A stretch of DNA of 64,000 nt. Origin: Vibrio vulnificus NBRC 15645 = ATCC 27562. Lineage in GTDB: Bacteria; Pseudomonadota; Gammaproteobacteria; Enterobacterales; Vibrionaceae. This document shows, one piece after another, positions 58,410 through 64,000 of this stretch; positions within the stretch are counted from its first letter, which is position 1, and the number at the start of each line of letters is the position of its first letter. Under the pieces are notes generated by a model, which did no database searches, had not been told where the DNA came from, and worked only from the letters and a program-made list of their open reading frames with translations. A program made the position numbers and the translations under genes. Location of the stretch: NCBI RefSeq assembly GCF_002224265.1, contig NZ_CP012881.1:1054001-1118000 (forward strand), in the 5' to 3' direction.

Positions 58410-60173
58410 ATGGCAGGACACATCCCACGCAGTTTTATTGATGACCTCCTTGCTCGACTTGATATCGTCGACATCATCGACGCACGGGTGAAACTTAAGA
58501 AAAAAGGCAAGAACTACGGAGCCTGCTGCCCGTTCCACAACGAAAAAACGCCTTCTTTCAGCGTTAGCCAAGAAAAACAGTTCTACCATTGCTTCGGTTG
58601 CGGTGCACACGGCAATGCCATCGATTTTATGATGGAATTTGAGCGATTGGAGTTTGTGGAAGCCATTGAGGAGCTTGCCTCTTATCTTGGTCTCGACGTT
58701 CCACGCGAACAACGCTCAACCAACACTAAGTTTAGCCAAGCACCTCAAGCCAGCAGCAGCCAAAAGCGCAGCCTCTACGATTTAATGGCCAGCATTAGCC
58801 AGTTCTATCGCAATCAACTGAAGCTTTCTTCAGGCAAAATCGCCATCGATTATCTAAAAAATCGCGGCCTATCAGGCGAGATCGTACAGAAATTTGGCAT
58901 TGGTTATATTGCTGATGAATGGGATTTGGTGCGTAAAAACTTTGGTCAGCATCCTGAAGCACAAGAGATGCTAGTCTCAGGTGGTATGTTGATCGAGAAC
59001 GAAAAGGGGAATCGCTACGATCGCTTCCGTGGCCGTGTGATGTTCCCCATTCGCGATCGCCGTGGGCGTGTTATCGGATTTGGTGGGCGAGTGCTTGGGG
59101 ATGGCACCCCAAAATATCTCAACTCACCAGAGACCCCAATCTTCCACAAAGGCAAAGAACTTTACGGCTTGTACGAAGTCCTACAGGCATATCGAGAGCC
59201 ACCTCAAATTTTAGTGGTCGAAGGCTATATGGACGTTGTCGCTCTAGCCCAATATGGCGTAGATTATTCCGTCGCTTCACTAGGAACGTCCACCACGGGC
59301 GATCATCTGCAAGTGCTGTTTCGTCAAACCAGCACCGTCGTCTGTTGTTACGATGGTGACCGAGCAGGAAGAGAAGCGGCTTGGCGTGCCATGGAAAACG
59401 CATTGCCTTACTTAAATGATGGCCGACAATTGAAGTTCATGTTTTTACCTGATGGCGAAGATCCCGATTCGTATATTCGTCAATTTGGTAAAGCACAGTT
59501 TGAGCAACAAGTAACCAATGCCATGCCCTTGTCAGAGTTCATGTTCAGCTCGCTTGCTCAACAAGTAGACATGAGCAGCAAAGAAGGTATGGCGAAGCTC
59601 ACAACCTTAGCGGTTCCTTTGATCGATAAAGTGCCAGGCGGTACTTTACGTCTATACTTGAGGGAATTACTTGGCCGCCGTTTAGGCTTGGTGGACGAAC
59701 GACAACTGCAACAACTGATCGATCGCCAAGGCCAAACCGACAAAAAGCCACAGCCCCACCGTGAGCTAAAAAGAACACCCATGCGTGAAGTGGTCGCCCT
59801 ATTAATTCAGCGTCCAAGCTTCTCGCAGCTGGTACCGGATTTAACCCCGGTCAAACATTTAACCATACCCGGCTTGAGTTTATTGATAGAAGTGCTTGAA
59901 AGATGCCAAGCACGCCCCAATATAACCACAGGCCAATTGCTAGAAAGCTGGCGTGGCAGCCAGAATGAACAGCTTCTGTCTCGTTTAGCAGGTTGGGAAA
60001 TCCCCCTCGACGATGACAATGAAGAAGACATATTTTTAGACTCGCTGGACAAGATTCTTGCTCAGTGTGTTGAAAAGCAAATTGAGAACCTGCAGGCAAA
60101 AGATAGAAGCATCGGCTTATCAGCCGATGAAAGAAGGGAGCTTATGGCACTCATGCTAGATTTAAAAGCGTAA
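58410..60173 (+). CDS. dnaG: DNA primase DnaG
   Basis: Synthesises RNA primers for replication. The 587-residue protein has the N-terminal zinc-binding domain (CCPFHNEKTPSF and FHCFGCGAHG-type ligands, about residues 40-65), the RNA polymerase core with TOPRIM motifs (VVEGYMDV near 265 and YDGDRAGREA near 309), and a C-terminal DnaB-interacting domain. The ATG at 58410 (MAGHIPRSFIDDLLARLD) matches the conserved start and has AGG ahead; a longer frame starting at 58377 is unlikely. Confidence 0.97.
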   Translation: MAGHIPRSFIDDLLARLDIVDIIDARVKLKKKGKNYGACCPFHNEKTPSFSVSQEKQFYHCFGCGAHGNAIDFMMEFERLEFVEAIEELASYLGLDVPREQRSTNTKFSQAPQASSSQKRSLYDLMASISQFYRNQLKLSSGKIAIDYLKNRGLSGEIVQKFGIGYIADEWDLVRKNFGQHPEAQEMLVSGGMLIENEKGNRYDRFRGRVMFPIRDRRGRVIGFGGRVLGDGTPKYLNSPETPIFHKGKELYGLYEVLQAYREPPQILVVEGYMDVVALAQYGVDYSVASLGTSTTGDHLQVLFRQTSTVVCCYDGDRAGREAAWRAMENALPYLNDGRQLKFMFLPDGEDPDSYIRQFGKAQFEQQVTNAMPLSEFMFSSLAQQVDMSSKEGMAKLTTLAVPLIDKVPGGTLRLYLRELLGRRLGLVDERQLQQLIDRQGQTDKKPQPHRELKRTPMREVVALLIQRPSFSQLVPDLTPVKHLTIPGLSLLIEVLERCQARPNITTGQLLESWRGSQNEQLLSRLAGWEIPLDDDNEEDIFLDSLDKILAQCVEKQIENLQAKDRSIGLSADERRELMALMLDLKA

Positions 60174-60272
60174 CCCTGTTTAATTAGTCAGCAACAATTT
60201 TATTTGCTATAGTTAGTGGTTTGCATTTCGCATACTAATTCCTTCACCAGATTACGAAGTTGGATACCGTCT

Positions 60273-62147
<1,875 letters not shown>

Positions 62148-62165
62148 CGCATACTCTTCTCAAGT

Positions 62166-62195
62166 AAAAAAGGTGAGCCATGGCTCACCTTTTTT
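62166..62195 (+). terminator. Terminator of the macromolecular synthesis operon
   Basis: Thirty-base perfect palindrome AAAAAAGGTGAGCC/GGCTCACCTTTTTT with an AT centre, directly after rpoD. Confidence 0.95.
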
Positions 62196-62250
62196 GTCAT
62201 TTCCTTCGCTAAGTGAATAAAAACTAAGCGCAATTAGCCGTAGCTACGTC

Positions 62251-62279
62251 TAGACACCCCGCGCGAGTTCTCCTATAAT
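62251..62279 (+). promoter_or_regulatory. Promoter of tRNA-Ile(CAU)
   Basis: TAGACA (62251-62256), 17 bases, perfect TATAAT (62274-62279), ending 14 bases before the tRNA. Confidence 0.9.
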
Positions 62280-62293
62280 CTTGGCTCTGATTT

Positions 62294-62369
62294 GGCCCCT
62301 TAGCTCAGTGGTTAGAGCAGTCGACTCATAATCGATTGGTCCCCAGTTCAAGTCTGGGAGGGGCCACCA
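62294..62369 (+). tRNA. ileX: tRNA-Ile2 (anticodon CAU, lysidine type)
   Basis: Complete 76-nt cloverleaf with encoded CCA: acceptor GGCCCCT/AGGGGCC, D stem GCTC/GAGC, anticodon stem GTCGA/TCGAT around CTCATAA (anticodon CAT), T arm CCCAG-TTCAAGT-CTGGG. The body matches the E. coli ileX tRNA, not initiator or elongator tRNA-Met, so it should be converted by TilS to read AUA. Its place after rpoD agrees with E. coli. Confidence 0.95.
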
Positions 62370-62377
62370 AATTCCAG

Positions 62378-62413
62378 AAGGTTAGTAAGCGTAGTGTTTA
62401 CTAACCTTTTTTT
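62378..62413 (+). terminator. Terminator of the tRNA gene
   Basis: Perfect 11-bp stem (62378-62388 with 62398-62408), 9-base loop, then seven T residues, starting 9 bases after the CCA end. Confidence 0.95.
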
Positions 62414-62414
62414 G

Positions 62415-62438
62415 TACCTGACGATTTTGGGTCAGGTA
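62415..62438. repeat. Perfect 8-bp inverted repeat downstream of the tRNA
   Basis: TACCTGAC (62415-62422) and GTCAGGTA (62431-62438) with an 8-base spacer. It lies at the junction between conserved and accessory DNA. The rest of the 62439-62572 stretch contains no gene and no other signal I can name. Confidence 0.7.
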
Positions 62439-62572
62439 AGCCCCGATCACGCACTCTTCTCTGTCTTCTCCCAATATTAATCCGAATACTACGCTGTTGC
62501 CAAATGTGTCCTTCTGGCTGATAAAACTCTCTCATAGAGAACAAAGAGAGGTATTACACTCGAAAATCAGCC

Positions 62573-62694
62573 ATAAGTAACTTAAATTGCACTTATAGCT
62601 AATTTCTTATACAGTCACGACAAAAGTGAGTTATAGTGAACTTATATATTAAGACGAACCCAATAGTGACAAAAGTACATTAAAAGGCACTTAT
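62573..62694 (+). promoter_or_regulatory. Three hipBA operator-like inverted repeats
   Basis: Three sites share the form (A/T-rich)AAGT, 12 bases, ACTTAT: 62573-62596 (ATAAGT arm), 62622-62645 (AAAAGT arm) and 62671-62694 (AAAAGT arm). Their starts are exactly 49 bp apart. The last overlaps the hipB start codon. They are likely binding sites for the HipB repressor. A weak promoter (TTGCAC 62587-62592, TACAGT 62610-62615) would lie across the first site. Confidence 0.6.
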
Positions 62695-63028
62695 GAAAAA
62701 AGGTAAGATGGTAAAGGCACAACCTATGCCTGATTTGAATACCGAGTTCAGTATGGAAACGCTGGGGAGCGCTATTCGTTCAAAGCGCACCGATAGAGGC
62801 TGGCGTATTGATGATCTCGCTTCAAAAGCCAACTTATCTCGTAGAACAATCATGAAAGTAGAAAAAGGCGATACCAGTGTCACCTTTGCCAATGTACTCA
62901 TCCTCATGGACATCTTAGGGCTATCGTTACGCCTTATCGATTTAAACCTATTTGTTCGTCCACATTGCCAAATACCCTCCCAAGCTGAAAACAACGTGAG
63001 AAGCAATGAGGACGGTTGGTATGAGTAA
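62693..63028 (+). CDS. hipB: HipB-like antitoxin, XRE-family repressor
   Basis: Small DNA-binding antitoxin of 111 residues with one helix-turn-helix of the XRE/Cro type at about residues 23-77 (LGSAIRSKRTDRGWRIDDLA and SRRTIMKVEKGDTSVTF). It would bind the upstream repeats as a dimer, repress the operon and neutralise HipA. AAAAGG lies 5 bases ahead of the ATG. The gene overlaps hipA by 8 bases. The C-terminal tail (about 90-111) is polar and probably disordered. Confidence 0.88.
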   Translation: MKKGKMVKAQPMPDLNTEFSMETLGSAIRSKRTDRGWRIDDLASKANLSRRTIMKVEKGDTSVTFANVLILMDILGLSLRLIDLNLFVRPHCQIPSQAENNVRSNEDGWYE

Positions 63029-64000
63029 GTTACAACAGTTAGACGTGTTTATCGGTACGAATACCAAAATTGGTCGTTTGATTCTTCCTGTCGGAACAGA
63101 AACAGCGTTTTCATTCATCTATGAAGATGAATGGAAACACACTGGTTTCCCAATTTCGCCACACATCCCTTTCGATGATCGGGCTTCGCCACGTAGTATT
63201 GAGAACTACCTCAGAAATCTCCTTCCTGAAGGAGAAGCCTTTGAGGAGATGATACAAAACACCACTATCTCCAAAAGCAACACGTTCGGGCTGATTCGTA
63301 AGCTTGGTGCGGAAACATCTGGCGCATTGTCTTTTCGAGTTCCAGGCTCAAAACCTGGGGAAACTAGTTTTAGATCTGTACCTGATGATGAACTAATAGA
63401 ACGACTAGAGCGAAATCTAGCGCCATTAGTGTATTGGGACGGTAAGGTTCGCCTTTCGGTTGCTGGTGTTCAAAACAAGTTAAACTTACTTAAGCGCGGT
63501 GATGAATGGGGGTTTGGTGAAGGCAAATTAAGTTCGAACTACATTCTGAAATTTGAAAGCGGTAGAGCACCGTGTATCGCTGTAAATGAGTTCTTTTGCA
63601 TGACATTAGCCAAGCTAGCAGGTTTGGACGTCGCTCATGTTGAGTTAACTCGCATTGGGAAGACTAGGACACTGATAATAGAGCGGTTCGATCGTGCCTA
63701 TATCGCGACTCGTGATGTCGTTCAACGCAAACATGTGATTGATGGCTGTCAGGCAACTGACTTACCTCCAGGTTACAAATACGAGCGTCAGAATGGGGAT
63801 GAAGGCGATGGCGTATATATGCGTGATGGCGTTTCTTTCCCTCGCATACTGTGCGTCAAAACCATAGACACGGTGATCACTAACCTAAAGCTCACCCAAT
63901 GGATGCTCTTTAATCTAGTAACGCTAAACTACGATGCCCATGGTAAAAATATTAGCTTCTTCGTCACCCCTAAAGGCCTGGAACTGACCCCTTTTTATGA
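63021..64000 (+). CDS. hipA: HipA-family serine/threonine kinase toxin (truncated by window end)
   Basis: Kinase toxin; E. coli HipA phosphorylates glutamyl-tRNA synthetase and causes persistence. The first 326 codons are present; the rest is outside the window. The protein has the N-terminal HipA subdomain (about 1-100), the P-loop/autophosphorylation segment RLSVAGVQNK with serine 146, the lysine strand YILKFES near 176, IERFDR near 222, the catalytic loop with Asp305 in NYDAHGKN (303-310), and LTPFY leading to the metal-binding aspartate at residue 327. All kinase motifs seen are intact, so it looks active. Target unknown. Confidence 0.9.
   Translation, partial: MSKLQQLDVFIGTNTKIGRLILPVGTETAFSFIYEDEWKHTGFPISPHIPFDDRASPRSIENYLRNLLPEGEAFEEMIQNTTISKSNTFGLIRKLGAETSGALSFRVPGSKPGETSFRSVPDDELIERLERNLAPLVYWDGKVRLSVAGVQNKLNLLKRGDEWGFGEGKLSSNYILKFESGRAPCIAVNEFFCMTLAKLAGLDVAHVELTRIGKTRTLIIERFDRAYIATRDVVQRKHVIDGCQATDLPPGYKYERQNGDEGDGVYMRDGVSFPRILCVKTIDTVITNLKLTQWMLFNLVTLNYDAHGKNISFFVTPKGLELTPFY

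Noticed and set aside
62294..62369. tRNA-Met assignment from the CAT anticodon
   Set aside because: The tRNA body matches the lysidine-dependent tRNA-Ile2 of E. coli (ileX) and not elongator or initiator tRNA-Met.
62524..62550. A fourth hipBA operator one 49-bp step further upstream
   Set aside because: The bases at the expected arm positions (AAAACT and CAAAGA) do not form the AAGT/ACTT inverted repeat.

Overview
The window is a core stretch of a gamma-proteobacterial chromosome, almost certainly from Vibrio (chromosome 1). The gene order follows the E. coli dcw, yra-ssp, par-tolC and ygi-rpoD neighbourhoods but with Vibrio-type features: petABC between sspA and rpsI, no ddl between murC and ftsQ, a gspA/gspB gene beside cca, and inserted chemoreceptor, K+ channel and Pit genes. 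Species was not determined; GC content and protein wording look like the vulnificus/navarrensis part of the genus, but this is an impression only.

Layout. 1-14745 (minus strand): division and cell-wall (dcw) cluster, read from rsmH through ftsL, ftsI, murE, murF, mraY, murD, ftsW, murG, murC, ftsQ and ftsA to a truncated ftsZ. It builds and flips-ready lipid II precursors and supplies the divisome. mraZ, normally first, is missing. A strong promoter lies in front of ftsQ. 14889-15405: rnpB (RNase P RNA) with promoter and terminator; its P3 arm carries three tandem 24-nt hairpin units. 15468-19756: rsmI, divergent from lpoA-yraN-diaA-dolP. 19830-23758: sspA-sspB and the cytochrome bc1 operon petABC. 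23884-24971: rplM-rpsI with a structured leader. 25051-29487: zapE, divergent from zapG (yhcB), degQ, degS (division and envelope stress). 29521-36488: parC and parE, then yqiA, cpdA, yqiB, nudF on the minus strand. 36717-44725: tolC, hldE, glnE, a chemoreceptor and a voltage-sensor-like K+ channel. 44759-49351: CYTH-CHAD triphosphatase, divergent from a PhoU-like DUF47 gene and the Pit phosphate permease, then an SH3 membrane protein. 49425-57407: a fused gspA-gspB gene, cca, uppP, folK, folB, plsY, an alpha/beta hydrolase and tsaD. 57509-62195: the macromolecular synthesis operon rpsU-yqeY-dnaG-rpoD with an internal terminator hairpin. 62251-62413: tRNA-Ile(CAU). 62573-64000: a hipBA toxin-antitoxin module, truncated by the window end, behind three operator-like inverted repeats spaced exactly 49 bp apart.

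Nearly all of the window is conserved housekeeping DNA. The least ordinary items are the expanded P3 arm of rnpB, the three-operator hipBA control region downstream of the tRNA, the gspA-gspB fusion, the missing mraZ, and the palindrome sitting on the -35 element of the ftsQ promoter. I did not find a clearly undescribed multi-gene system.
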